A stretch of DNA of 64,000 nucleotides, taken from NCBI GenBank assembly GCA_025330725.1, contig JAIWND010000005.1, forward strand, positions 496,001 to 560,000, given 5' to 3'. Positions within the stretch are counted from its first letter, which is position 1. Each line of letters begins with the position of its first letter. The notes under the pieces were generated by a model. The model made no database searches and had not been told where the DNA came from. It saw only the letters and a program-made list of their open reading frames with translations. Below are positions 47,795 to 58,780 of the stretch, in pieces. Position numbers and translations under genes: made by a program. Origin of the DNA: Chlamydoabsidia padenii (taxonomy: Eukaryota > Mucoromycota > Mucoromycetes > Mucorales > Cunninghamellaceae).

Positions 47795-48521
47795 ACTTGT
47801 TATTATTTTTCATTACTTGCAGTGGGGATTGTATGTTGGTTAGAGGATTAGCATTTTCACGGAAAAGAAGTCGTAAGGATTGAATAGCTGTCATATTGTT
47901 GGTAATAGTTGAGTCGGTACTAAGCATTACTGTTTGGGTCAAGTCTGTCGTCTCCAATTCGTCACCCAAAGAGTTGTTGTCAAATGTATTACTGTTGAAG
48001 GAAGCTGTCCCTTGATTGTTGTTGCTGGGTGTGGTAAAGTCAGTTCGGTGTCGGGTACTGCAAGATGAGGGTGACATTGAAGACGAAGACGACATACGCC
48101 TATCATCAACAATACTAGAGTCATCGTTGTTGTTGGTGAAGAAGAATCCTTAGTAGAGCCATTGACATGAATTGCAATAGAGTCGGGTATAGAGTAAGGC
48201 AAGTCTTGTCGCACCTGTTCATCGCTATTTGAAGAATGTCGAGGAATTCGTATCCTGGCCTTGAAACAAACTTGTTGAAGTGACAGCATTAAACCCTTTA
48301 GGTACCAGTTTACGCATTTGAGAATATTGTTTTCCTTGGATAAATGTTGGCTTTTTTTGTAATAGTGATCCCGTTTTTTTGGTGTCCACCTCCAATTCCC
48401 TAATTTGCTGTTCTTTACATTCCCGGGAGACTTTTTGTGCTGCTCGATTTTACGTCTTTCGAAGTGCTGGCGAAGGTGGGTTGGGTTTTCGTCCAAATTT
48501 CTTTTTGATTTTACCAATCAT
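46920..48521 (-). pseudogene. Decayed bZIP (Pap1/Yap type, DUF3425) transcription factor gene
   Basis: From an ATG at 48521 the frame reads MIGKIKKKFGRKPNPP, then SPALRKT, a TAA stop at 48452-48450, then NRAAQKVSRECKE and IRELE in the same frame. This is the bZIP basic region with the stop standing where the family has a Gln. The zipper continues in another frame (LSKENNILKCVNWYL), and the middle in a third. The C-terminal DUF3425 region is recognisable: IDLIPTVHMRDRMILF and EAISHGG, a frameshift at about 47574, then DPSMAANWE before a GTAAGT donor; and FFEKY, a TAG at 47452-47450 in place of the conserved Trp, then YLTTDYALERS. The basic-region signature N-x-x-A-Q-x-x-F-R also has Ser for Phe. 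Two nonsense changes are substitutions, not homopolymer errors. The tail is Asn/Thr-rich and unconstrained. Confidence 0.8.
47753..47790. repeat. TA microsatellite in the pseudogene
   Basis: A long (AT)n run at about 47757-47790, with a shorter one at 47726-47740, sits in what would be an intron of the bZIP pseudogene. Confidence 0.9.
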
Positions 48522-48590
48522 CCGAATAAAAGGAAGAGAGTGTTGTATCCATGGGCTACGCCATCAGATGTGAGAGAATTGAAAAAGACA

Positions 48591-48606
48591 TAATTCAATT
48601 CCCGCC
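48591..48606 (+). promoter_or_regulatory. Recurrent promoter element
   Basis: It reads TAATTCAATTCCCGCC, 70 bases upstream of the ATG of the bZIP pseudogene. The promoter element has survived although the gene has not. Confidence 0.5.
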
Positions 48607-49004
48607 ATCCAATCTTTTCTTTGTGAATTTCCCCACATCATGAAAGCTAAAAGTAACACTCAGTACCTCTTTCAATACGCGATTCAATCAAGAGTCAGTC
48701 TTCTAATCTTGTATATGTCAAGTCGATAGCATAGTGGGCTGAACATGATTACTGTTCAGTTATCAACTGATCAAAAGTTGATACTGGTACCTGAAAAGAA
48801 CCCCCCAGAATTTAAAAGTCCGTCGGAAGGATTTTCTGGCGATACAAGGCGATCAATCAAAGACACTGTTTTGCATGTTGTTAATTATTGGGATATACAC
48901 CAGAAGTAAATATAAATATCAATTTATATAACATTGTAACCTTTAATAGCAGCATTATCGAATGAATTAGCAAAGTGGCAGAGGCAACTTATCACCCATT
49001 TTTA

Positions 49005-49020
49005 TTTTTCAAATCCCGCC
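49005..49020 (+). promoter_or_regulatory. Recurrent promoter element (exact copy)
   Basis: It reads TTTTTCAAATCCCGCC, 237 bases upstream of the multicopper oxidase ATG and 33 bases before a GGGCACTTTT site. Confidence 0.55.
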
Positions 49021-49256
49021 TCAGATCAAACCTTGACCTTCTTGTGGGGGTAGGGCACTTTTTTGTTTGTTTCCTTTTTTTGCATCCAACATACACACAG
49101 GCTTTTTTGCCTATATTCTCTTTGTATTGACAACTTGTGTTCTATTTTTATTTATACTAATGTTTGTCACGGTATGTATTCGCCTATAAAAAAAAAGAAA
49201 TGTAGCTATAATTTGCTTTACTAATTCACACTTCTTCTTTCCCCTTTTTTTTCAAA

Positions 49257-51265
49257 ATGTACTATCATGGGCCATTACTTAGAATTCTCCTGTTATCCGT
49301 TATGTTGTGTTGTATTCCTACTTTTGACTGTCGTCCTATCACACTTGGGGAAAGCGACATTAAATTCTATGAATTCAACATAACTACTACAACTTTGAAT
49401 CCTGATTGCTCCAATTACAGTGATCCTAACACAATTGTGATCAATGGTCAGATGCCGGCTCCTACTATTACTGTCACCAAAGGTCAACGAGTCCAGGTAC
49501 TTGTACGTAACGCTCTTCCATTGTCAAGCACTGCTGATCCTATGGTGGCTCGATTTGGCGGGGGCAATACTAATATGGTCACAGTCCACTATCATGGTAT
49601 TCGACAGCATGGATCAAATCAAGCTGATGGTGTGCCATTTTTAACTCAAGATCCTATTCCTCCTGGCGGAAACTTTCTCTATGACTTTATCTGTGATGCT
49701 CCAGGTACCTATTTTTATCATGCTCATGTGGGCTTACAAGAACGATCTCTATTTGGTGCTATCGTGGTGTATGAATCAAACAAGGCTGACCCTGCTTTTG
49801 TCTATGATCAGGGCATTGGACCCTCTGCTCAGCTGACTGATTCTATGGCTAAAAAACAACAATCACATGATCATCAGCCTGCTCTTTTGGCTTTGGATGG
49901 TGTAAATGGAAGCCCAAATTTGACTTATCATGATGATAGGTTGGTGGTGCTTAGCGAATGGTTTCATGAGGACCGTTTTGCAATGGAATCTTATCTTTTG
50001 GGACCCAACTTTACTATACTCCATGAAGCAAACAGCGTACTTGTGAATGGACAGACAATCAACAATGAATCAACCGTGGTGTCAACGCATAAAACCCCAT
50101 GTCGGGGATACAATGTCATCAATGTGGAAAAAGGGAAAACTTATCGATTTCGGGTGATTGGTGCATCGACCTTTCGAACATTTGGCTTTTCTATTGCTGG
50201 ACATCGACTAAAAATCATTGAAGTGGATGGTGGGTTAGTGGAACCTTATGATATTGATCATCTCGAAGTCTCAGCAGGTCAACGCTACTCGGTGCTGGTG
50301 ACAATGGATCAACCTGTGAAAGATTATGCTATTGGTACAATTAGACTGTGGGCTGATGGTGTAGATCCTACTTCAAATGGTTGGGCCATATTAAGGTATC
50401 AAGACTCCGCTGACAACAAACCGATGGGATTCAGAAAAAGAACAAAACCGGCGATGACCCTCCCTCATGGTGAACCTGCGTTACCCAAGAAAAGTGTGCC
50501 TTATTGGATCTGGGACAAGTTGGCACCACTAGGCGGCGTACCTGATCCTATTGCATTACGACCACGACCTGATCGTACCATTATCCTCGGAAATAAAAAT
50601 GGCCCTCTCGTTGGATCTCCTGGTACCGAGCGGTTTTACGTTAACGATGTTACTTTTATGGAACCTTCGACGACTTTACTCTCACAGGTGCTGAATGGTG
50701 TGCGTAAAGAGTCACCTCTCTCTATTCAACAACTTTCACAGGAGGGTCATAATGGCTATGATCCTTACCTCGGCACTTACCCTTTGGCTCATATGGAAGT
50801 GGTGGATATTGTGATTCAAAATACTCGGTCTGTCAACTTACCTTGTCGATCTCATCCTTGGCATACACATGGACATAGTCACTGGTTGATTGCTCAAGGT
50901 CCAGGATCCTATGATGAAGCTGCACATGGTCATATACGCAATATTCCTTTTCCTGTTCTCAAGGATACCACTCTAGTTTATCCTGAAGGTGGTCCACCTT
51001 TTAATGGCACCAAACTTCCTTCAACTGATCAGACCTTCTTTGGTTGTGGCTGGGCCAAAATCCGTATACTCGCGGTAAGTTCGGGAGGAGGGAGGTAATA
51101 GACATATCAAATCCGGTAACTAACTTTTTTTTTCTTTTGGTATAATAGGATAATCCTGGTTATTGGGCAATGCATTGCCACAATACTCCACACATGTTTA
51201 TGGGGATGATGATCATCTTGGAAGAAAGCCCCGAATTGATTCCTGGTTTTATTCGTCGATTGTAG
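49257..51265 (+). CDS. Secreted multicopper oxidase (laccase / ascorbate oxidase-like)
   Basis: Two exons (49257-51074, 51149-51265) give 644 residues. A signal peptide is clear (LLRILLLSVMLCCIPTF). The four copper-binding signatures are present: HYHGIRQHGSNQADGVPF, TYFYHAHVGLQ, the C-terminal HPWHTHGHSHW, and HCHNTPHMFMGM in exon 2. The first motif has Tyr for the usual Trp in HWHG. The residue ten after the T1 cysteine is Met, which suggests a lower-potential type 1 copper. Several N-glycosylation sites are seen and there is no C-terminal membrane anchor, so this is not a Fet3-type ferroxidase. It oxidises a small substrate (phenol, ascorbate or metal) with reduction of oxygen to water; substrate unknown. 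Confidence 0.9.
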
Positions 51266-52513
51266 TAGCATTACCATTTAGAGTAGAATATTTTGTTGTT
51301 TGTTTGTTGTTTTACCTTTACCTTTTTTTTCAATGTATCAAAACACTTCATTAATAAAGCTATTGTGTTTACATTTATACATATATATATATATGATGGA
51401 TATGGGCGTCGACGGGTTTGGATCTGGATGGCAGGTCCGATGGGTGGGGGGGGGGTTAAAAGCATCAAAAATTGGCTGCTTTATCTATACTACTGATGGT
51501 CATATTAATACGATTATGCAAAAATAGGGGAAAGGGAATGTCGGAGTTGTAATGAAGTCCCGACGTTGGATTGAAACCTGTTTTGATCCCTAAGCAGGGC
51601 CCTCTTCTTATAATGATGATGATAATGATAATGATGATAATGATACCAAACGTCTTCCTATATTTTAGGGCGAGGTGATGATGGTATAATACCATCCTTT
51701 TCAAATGGTTGTAACCTGGGCTGCCTTATACAGGTCGGAATACCTTATGTATGCCCATCTTTTATTTCACGATCAAGTTTTGAGAACATTTGGAAGCAAC
51801 TTGAAAGGACATTTAAGCCCATTGAATAGATAGTAGTTAAAGATGATCTCCCTTTTCGGTAAATATCAACATTGTCTGTCTGTATCCCCCCCCCATTCAC
51901 ATTTGAAATCCCGACAGAAGAATATACCCTTGTCAAGCGATTTATAAGATACCTTAAAAGGTGTAGAATAACATATGTATATCTAGACTGAGCATCAAAT
52001 ACCAAAGTCCTGTTCTTTTGAGTTGTATCATTCTCTATCCTTACGTTCCTGAGTCAAAAGCCACGATGTTTTTTTTTTCTTCCCACCCGAAAACATAAAC
52101 TCCGCCATTTGAATTTTGAAGTTCTTGCATTGACATCGGATGCTCTATCCGCCAATCAGATACCTTGATACTACTGATCACTTTATACTGCCGCTTTTCT
52201 CAGCTTCATTCTGATATCCCACCCGAAGGCTAAAGTAAAGTGCCCCTTTTCTTTTCTTTTAAATTGATAATGATGGTCCGTAACGTTCTCTTTTTCCGAG
52301 AAGAAATCGAGTCATTCACAAACTGACAAAAAAATCAATAGACACTATGATTTGTCATGAGAGCCAATGAGATTGCTTGAAATGTCTAGTAAACCAGCTC
52401 CGACTTGTCAGATTTACTGAATTTACTAAAGTGCCCCCCTCCGGAATAGAATTTAAAGGGAGCAAACTTTCTTTTTTCTTTTTTCTTCCCTTCTCTTCTT
52501 CATTCTCCACTCA
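51266..52513. other. Intergenic region
   Basis: This holds the oxidase 3' end (TTAATAAAGC near 51352), a GATGAT/TAATGA microsatellite (51616-51644), the recurrent element ATTTGAAATCCCG (51901-51913), two AAAGTGCCCC sites (52237-52246 and 52428-52437), and the leader of the agmatinase gene. A minus-strand open stretch at 51745-52005 begins at TTG and overlaps the element; I do not count it. Confidence 0.5.
51901..51913 (+). promoter_or_regulatory. Recurrent promoter element (variant)
   Basis: It reads ATTTGAAATCCCG, about 600 bases upstream of the agmatinase start. The G/C switch at the fifth position makes the TTTGAAA core palindromic. Confidence 0.4.
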
Positions 52514-52863
52514 ATGTACTTTAGCATTCTAAAAGGTCTCACTTTTACTGGTCTTATTGCCATGGCGGCTGGTCATGCTGGTCATGAACATGAACAAGTC
52601 CTTGGTCAAATGCCCATTGTGTCTGGTCCTTCTGACATTCCTGTCAACTTTGATCGTCCTGTGCTGGAAAAGGATGTTTACATGCCTTCTTTTGCTGGAA
52701 TCTCTACTTTTGCTCATTTGCCCTACTTGCAATGTTTTGAAGAAGGTATTGTTGAAGACTATGATATTGCTGTCGTTGGCGCCCCATATGATATTGGTGT
52801 CACTTTCAGAACTGGTGCTCGGTTTGGTCCCTCTGCCATTCGTGAAGGATCTAAACGTATCAA

Positions 52864-52908
<45 letters not shown>

Positions 52909-54010
52909 TAACTGTTGTGTACAAGTTATTGCTTGTGTATACTTATCAAGACTTTTACATTCATTTACATATATAGGGCTTTAACTATGAAATCAAGGTG
53001 AATCCATTTAAATCTTGGGCCAAGCTGGTCGACTGTGGTGATATTCCCTTTGAACCTTTTGATGCCGAGCATGCTATGGGTCAAATCGAAGCTCATGCCA
53101 AGTATGTCCTTCAACGTCCTCCCAAGCCTGACCAACAAGTAGCTACTCCTCCTCGTCTTGTCACTCTCGGTGGTGATCATACTATCCTCTTGCCTGTTTT
53201 GCGGGCCATGCATGCTACATACAAGAGGCCTATTACTGTCATTCATTTTGACTCACATCTTGATACTTGGTAAGTCTTTTATTAAAACAGGCTGTTTTAA
53301 AAAGGAACAGATCCTTACTGATGTTTGTATTTTATATAGGGCTCCGGAAATCTATAATGTCAAGGCCAAACAATCTCGATTCAACCATGGAAACCCTCTT
53401 TATCATGCTGCTAAGGAAGGATTGACTACTAATGGGACATCGATGCACGTGGGTATTCGATCAAGCCTTTACGATGAAGAAGATATTCAACGCGATGAAG
53501 CTCTGGGATTCCGTATGGTCAAGGCAAATGATATCTTTACCCTGGGTGTCGAAGGTATGGTGGAACGCATCAAGCAAACTATTGGTCCCAAGGAAGATAC
53601 TCTTCTGTATCTCTCTATTGACATTGATGTTATTGATCCAAGGTAATATAAAAGGCAAAATGGCTAAAGGATAAACGCACTATACTATATACTAATGATT
53701 GTTTTTTGTATTCTTATAGCATGGCTCCTGCTACTGGTACCCCTGAAAGCGGCGGTTTGTTAACCCGGGAAATGAAATACATTCTTCGTGGATTGAATGG
53801 TTATGACATTGTTGGAATGGATGTTGTGGAAGGTAATAATTAAAAAGACGATCTTTTTGATCGAGGATGAATTACAGACTGACAATATCTACCTTTTTTT
53901 TTTTTAATGTAGTCGCACCTGCTTATGATACTCAAGCCCAGCTTACCAGCTACCTCGCTGCAGACTTGATTTATGAAATCATGTCCATGATGGTGAAGCG
54001 CGGTGAATAA
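52514..54010 (+). CDS. Secreted agmatinase-type ureohydrolase
   Basis: Five exons (52514-52864, 52977-53269, 53340-53642, 53720-53832, 53913-54010) give 385 residues. The family uses two Mn ions to hydrolyse agmatine (to putrescine and urea) or related guanidino compounds. Metal-binding motifs are seen: LGGDHTILLP, IHFDSHLDTW (Ser in place of the usual Ala of DAH) and LSIDIDVIDPS. The conserved TGTPESGGL lies in exon 4. The N-terminus (YFSILKGLTFTGLIAMAAG) is a signal peptide followed by HAGHEHEQ, so the enzyme appears secreted or vacuolar, unlike bacterial SpeB. The first intron starts GTAAAA and includes 40 consecutive A. Confidence 0.92.
52867..52906 (+). repeat. Poly(A) tract of 40 in the first agmatinase intron
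   Basis: Forty uninterrupted A begin two bases after the GT of the donor site. The donor therefore reads GGTAAAAA, and the tract makes up a third of the 112-base intron. Confidence 0.95.
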
Positions 54011-54258
54011 ACGTTGGTTGGCTAGTTGTATTCATTAGTTTCTTTAGATTTAGCTATAGTTTGTTATATCATATGTACAATACTATTATCTAAGGTGTAT
54101 GTATGTTTGTATTCTTTTATTTTGTTTAAAACCTTTGTATAGATCCACTAATAAAGACCATGTTTAAATGACTCAAACTATGCCTTGTCTTCACCATCCT
54201 CCAATGACAGGTATCAATTGTCATATACATATAATAATAGTTACCCCTAGAGACACAC

Positions 54259-54260
<2 letters not shown>

Positions 54261-54333
<73 letters not shown>
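54261..54333 (-). repeat. Poly(T) tract of 73, poly(A) on the minus strand
   Basis: Seventy-three uninterrupted T. On the minus strand it is a poly(A) preceded 15 bases earlier by TAATAATAAAGATTG, which contains a canonical AATAAA signal. That arrangement is the hallmark of a reverse-transcribed mRNA end. Confidence 0.9.
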
Positions 54334-54339
<6 letters not shown>

Positions 54340-54394
54340 ACAACAATCTTTATTATTAAAAACAATCTATTATTTAAGCAACTAGGTTAAACTA

Positions 54395-54508
54395 CTATAT
54401 AAAGACCCCCCCCCACCAGATAAAGCAGCACATCAAGGAACATGGACAGGTCACTGCAACCAAGAGAGTACCAGTACAGAACCCAACTATGTTGCAACGT
54501 CCAATCAT
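54395..54508 (-). CDS. Possible Cys-rich hydrophobic peptide, 37 residues
   Basis: The minus-strand ORF starts MIGRCNIVGFCTGTLL and continues TCPCSLMCCFIWWGG before TAG, about 50 bases upstream of an AATAAA signal. It has six Cys and one membrane-length hydrophobic stretch. The frame stays open upstream for about 40 further codons (including SDKKTSYDSTK), so a spliced N-terminus is possible. It resembles small Cys-rich membrane proteins only in composition. Confidence 0.3.
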   Translation of the reverse strand: MIGRCNIVGFCTGTLLVAVTCPCSLMCCFIWWGGVFI

Positions 54509-54966
54509 TTTCGTTGAATCATAACTTGTTTTCTTGTCCGAATATCCAAAAGAGGCCACCTTCAATGATTGTATAATAACACAGTACGAAGATAACCCTT
54601 TTTAGCATCACACCATATCAATACAATACGACCCTTCCATAGGTTTTGAGTGATGGGGGGGGGTTCAATCCTTCCACCTTTACATCGAGTTGTTACAAAA
54701 GAGGGTGGACCAGAGGGCAGTTTGTTTGCTGTAGGTCAGCGTTCAAAAGGGATTGGGTTGTGTATGAGTGACAATGGCATATCAAATCGGAGGCTGAGTC
54801 GTAAGGGTGTTAGAGAGCATTCAATCGACACATCAGACTTCAATTCACCATTGTTTGTGCTATTAAATGTCTTGTCGCTGTTGTTGTATAATCCCACAAA
54901 GTATTGCTTTCAGGAGCAAGAAAGAAGGAAGATCAGTAACTCTCGGACTTGGATTTATAGCATCAC

Positions 54967-54979
54967 ATTTCAAATCCCG
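54967..54979 (+). promoter_or_regulatory. Recurrent promoter element
   Basis: It reads ATTTCAAATCCCG, 99 bases upstream of the BET protein start codon. Confidence 0.55.
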
Positions 54980-55077
54980 ATATAAATATGACGCAAACTT
55001 TTCGCTCTAATTTTTTTTTTTCAAGAACTTTTTTTCTTCTTCCTTTATCCACTTCTTTGATCGATCAACCCGTTATC

Positions 55078-58000
55078 ATGAACAGTCAAGCCCAAAAGCG
55101 ACCCTTTGCTTCGCTTATGGAGCAAGATTATGACAGGTAAATAATACCATATACTGATTATGCTATTGTTTTACTACTTATCTTTGCTTGCTTACTAACA
55201 ACTCTTTTTATTTGTTTACATATATTCTCCCTAATCTTACACAAAAGCGAGCTAAACGACAATTTATCACCACAACCTTCTTTGTCACCCATGGCGCTTG
55301 ATACTTTTACTGATGATTCAATATATACACAACAACATATCTATGAAGATACAACCAACAAGATGATCGATCACAACAACTATGATACGACTCACTATAA
55401 TTCAATATTACCTCATACTGAATACCAACACCACCATCATCATCAACAAGAAGCACCCCATCAAGTCTATTTACCGAACTATTCTCACCAAATATCACCA
55501 CCAAGCTCTCAGCCTCCGTCCATGTCTTTATCCAGTACACTTTTACCTCAACAGCAACCTCAACCTCAACCACAACCACAACCACAACCACAACCACAAC
55601 CATTACAACAAAACAGACAACAATTGACGAAACCTGAACAAGCCTATTGTATAAAAACCTTGGCAGCATTAAAAAAACACCGAAAAGCAGTAGCATTCTT
55701 GAAGCCTGTGGATGTAGTGGCATTCAACATACCTGACTATTTGGATATTGTAAAACAACCAATGGATCTCGGCACCGTAACTCAAAAGCTGGAAGCACAC
55801 CATTACACCACCGTAGACGCGTTTCTGGCCGACATACAGCTGATATTCGACAACTGCTACCTTTATAATAATGCTCAAGACCCAGTATCTTTGGATGCAA
55901 AGAAGTTGGAAGAAGTGTTTATGAAATGGCTGGAAAAGCGACCAGAACCTCAACAGGTAATGAGAAAAAAAAAAAGGCAATCTATTCTCTTTTTTGAAAA
56001 ATACTCACTTTTTAACATTAATAGGCCTCAATGCAAAACAACAATGGGTTACATATGGAAGCAACAGATCCTACACTAACGTTTCAACAACCACATCAAC
56101 TTCACAACGGAACGGGACACAGCAACGGTATTGGTGAGCATGCGACTTTAGAAAGCAACAATAATAGCACTGAAATGGACGACTTGGGAATCATGACGGA
56201 TGAGCAATACAAACTCTGCGAATCAACACTCAAGGAACTGAAAAAATCGAAAAATGAAAGTCTAAACTGGCCATTCCTCTCTCCTGTTAATGCTGAAGCC
56301 TGGGGTGCTACCGACTATTATCAAATCATCACACGACCTATGGATTTATCAACAGTGGAAAAGAAACTGACCGAATACGAATACTCAAACGAAAACGAAT
56401 TTGAAAGCGACATACGACTTATATTTGCCAACTGCTACGCCTACAATCCACCAGAGCATGCTGTACACCAATTGGGCAAGAAGTTCGAACATGTTTTTGA
56501 ATCATTTTGGAGAAAAATACATAAAAAGGCATCATCAAAAGGTAAAAAACAATAACATGAAGGGTGTTGAATGATGTGTGTAAGCAATACTTGGGCAACT
56601 AACATCTATCTATTGACTTTTATTCCATAGCTAAAAAAGAATCAAAACGATCCAACAAGAAGATTCGCTTGGTGGCAAACGGTGTCGAAAGTAAGTACAA
56701 GAGATAATTATCATCAAAGACCTGTCCTAATGAAGCCTTTTTTTTTTTTTCTTGCTCTAGATACCATACATATAGATCAACCATTATCATTACCACCAGC
56801 ACCACCACCAGCACCATCAACCCTCCCGGAATCACATCATAAACCATCACCAACACCAAGTATCGAACACACACTCTCGACACAACCAAACGAAGAAGGT
56901 AAAATAGCAGTATATGGCTCAAAAAAGGAGCCTTGAAGACTTATCTTACATTTATATATCTTTAGCACGACCACCAACAATTCTACGACTCAAGTTAACA
57001 ACTAAACCAAATAATGAAACTCCTAAATCCGTAAGTAGAGAAAAAGAGGCATGAAGATCAAGCTTTTATGACTAATGACTCTTTGTTTCTTTATGATTAT
57101 AGAAGACACCTACTCCTCCGCTACCATCGACTCCGAATACAGCTACAACAATCACACAATCTGAACCAAAACGACCCAAATTACCAGGACTAGCGCTATC
57201 AAAAGAGCCTCCTAGTGATTATGGACGACCAAAACTAGCCATAGGAAACAAGACATCACCACCACCAGACAAGCGACAAGACAAAAAGGTAAGCTTGCAC
57301 AACGTCAAAATGATCTAATGACTAAGGTTTTACTTCTTGTTTGTAGACGCCGATCCTATTACAAAATCACGACAAATGGCTAGCTCTGGCTCAGAAACCG
57401 GTAGAAGATTCACATACACCATTATCGACATCAACAGCTCCAAAAGCCCCATCAATAACCGCATCAACGACCAGTACATCAGGCACTCCAGTAGCGTCGA
57501 AATTCAAGGACGTACCATCTACTCAAGCACCACAGAAAACGTTTGATATCACTGCATTCATTGACCAAATGCATAGTGAAAACCGTGTGGAGAAACAACA
57601 GGTAAAATAAAACTGCTGGGGGAAGGATAGGAATAACGGCTAACGATATAACTTTGTTCCTTTTTTTGGGGGGGATACTTTATTGCTATATAGAAACGAT
57701 CTCTGGAGGAACAGAGAAAGGAAAATGATCGACTACTAATGGAAAGGAAACAAAGGACTCTCAGGCAACAAGAAGAACAAAGAAAGTAAGTAAAGAAATC
57801 AAATGTACGGGGGGCGGAGTGATATCTCAAACAACGGGAGGATGGTGATCTTGTTGTCGCTGGGATATAAAAAAGGGAATGGTGATAATTGGGAAGAGTA
57901 GCATCATGGTTCGTCTTGTGTTTATCACCATTATGCCATGGTTTGTTAGGGAACACAAAGAATGGGTGGAACAACAGAAACGCAAAGACAGGGAAGCCCG

Positions 58001-58341
58001 TATGGCAAAACTTGTTGTAAGTAATTAATGCATAAAACGAACCTTGATACTCAACTTGACTTTTTTTTTTTTAGGAACCGAAAAATGTAAATATCAGTAA
58101 ACAAAAGATGGTATTCCATAAATTCGAAGTATCTTCTTTGAATCGTGACCAAGACTGGCGGGACTTGTTTATTTGGCAACGGGATACTGTCGATTATAGG
58201 CGCCTACCAGCTCCAGGCTTTGTGCGACGAGGGCATATCAATCTGCATGATGTTCGGCGACAATTCATGACCAAAGCTATTCGTTTACGGCGTGAAAATG
58301 GAACCGACAACAAGGATAATGTACCCATGGAATTAGAATAG
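55078..58341 (+). CDS. BET-family double bromodomain protein
   Basis: Eleven exons (55078-55136, 55248-55956, 56025-56541, 56631-56690, 56761-56898, 56966-57030, 57103-57288, 57347-57601, 57694-57785, 57950-58016, 58075-58341) give 804 residues. BET proteins bind acetylated histones and recruit transcription machinery. Bromodomain 1 (about 150-250) has FNIPDYLDIVKQPMDLGTV and the acetyl-lysine Asn in NCYLYNNAQDPV; bromodomain 2 (about 319-425) has ATDYYQIITRPMDLSTVEKK and NCYAYNPPEHAV. Between the N-terminus and BD1 is a Gln/Pro repeat. A basic patch follows BD2 (KASSKGKK), then Pro/Thr-rich linkers, a charged coiled coil (EEQRKENDRLLMERKQRT) and a conserved-looking C-terminus (VSSLNRDQDWRDLFIWQRD). 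I did not find a clear ET/NET domain, so it may be closer to Bdf1-like or lineage-specific forms. Confidence 0.9.
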
Positions 58342-58780
58342 TTGGACCGTGTTATGCCCCCAACATTTTTTTTTTTTTTTTTTATCATACATACATCCTT
58401 CATTAATGTAGTTTAACACCTCCTTCCCACTTTTTTAAAAATAGGGTTGACTTATATTTATTCAAATGATTAACCAAATAAAGTTAAAAAAAAAGACGGG
58501 TCTTCTATTGAAAACATGGTTTGCGGATGGAGAATAATAGCATTAGTGGAATACAGTATATAGGGTAAAGGGACGCATGTATGGTTAACATCTTCACTAG
58601 AGTCATAGGCATATTAATAATAGTGGTGATTCATCTATTATATAGGTGGATGGCAAAGTCATATAGATGTGATGATGATCACAAGAACGTCTTTTCCAGC
58701 AAATAATAAAACAATTATAAAGAAGGTTTTTATTGACAAACAGAATAACAACTACATAAAACTATCCAAGGAGTAGGTGT
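58342..58780. other. Tail-to-tail intergenic region
   Basis: This holds the 3' ends of the BET gene (AATAAAGTTAAA near 58479) and of the unknown secreted protein gene (its AATAAA on the minus strand near 58728). Nothing else was seen. Confidence 0.5.

Larger units (their letters stand above)
48522..49256. other. Divergent region between bZIP pseudogene and multicopper oxidase gene
   Basis: This contains two strong copies of the recurrent element (48591-48606 and 49005-49020), a GGGCACTTTT site (49053-49062), and the pyrimidine-rich leader of the oxidase gene, possibly with an intron (GTATGTATTC at 49172). No coding sequence was seen. Confidence 0.5.
54011..55077. other. Intergenic region
   Basis: This contains the agmatinase 3' end (CTAATAAAGACC near 54149), a 73-T tract (54261-54333), a Cys-rich minus-strand ORF (54395-54508) and the recurrent element at 54967-54979. 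A plus-strand frame at 54650-54985 overlaps the element and starts with a C-/G-rich run; I do not count it. Confidence 0.5.

Noticed and set aside
51745..52005. 86-residue minus-strand open frame upstream of the agmatinase gene
   Set aside because: It starts at TTG and overlaps the recurrent element and a C-run; no domain features.
54650..54985. 111-residue plus-strand frame before the BET gene
   Set aside because: It begins at a G-run and covers the BET promoter element; no coding signature.
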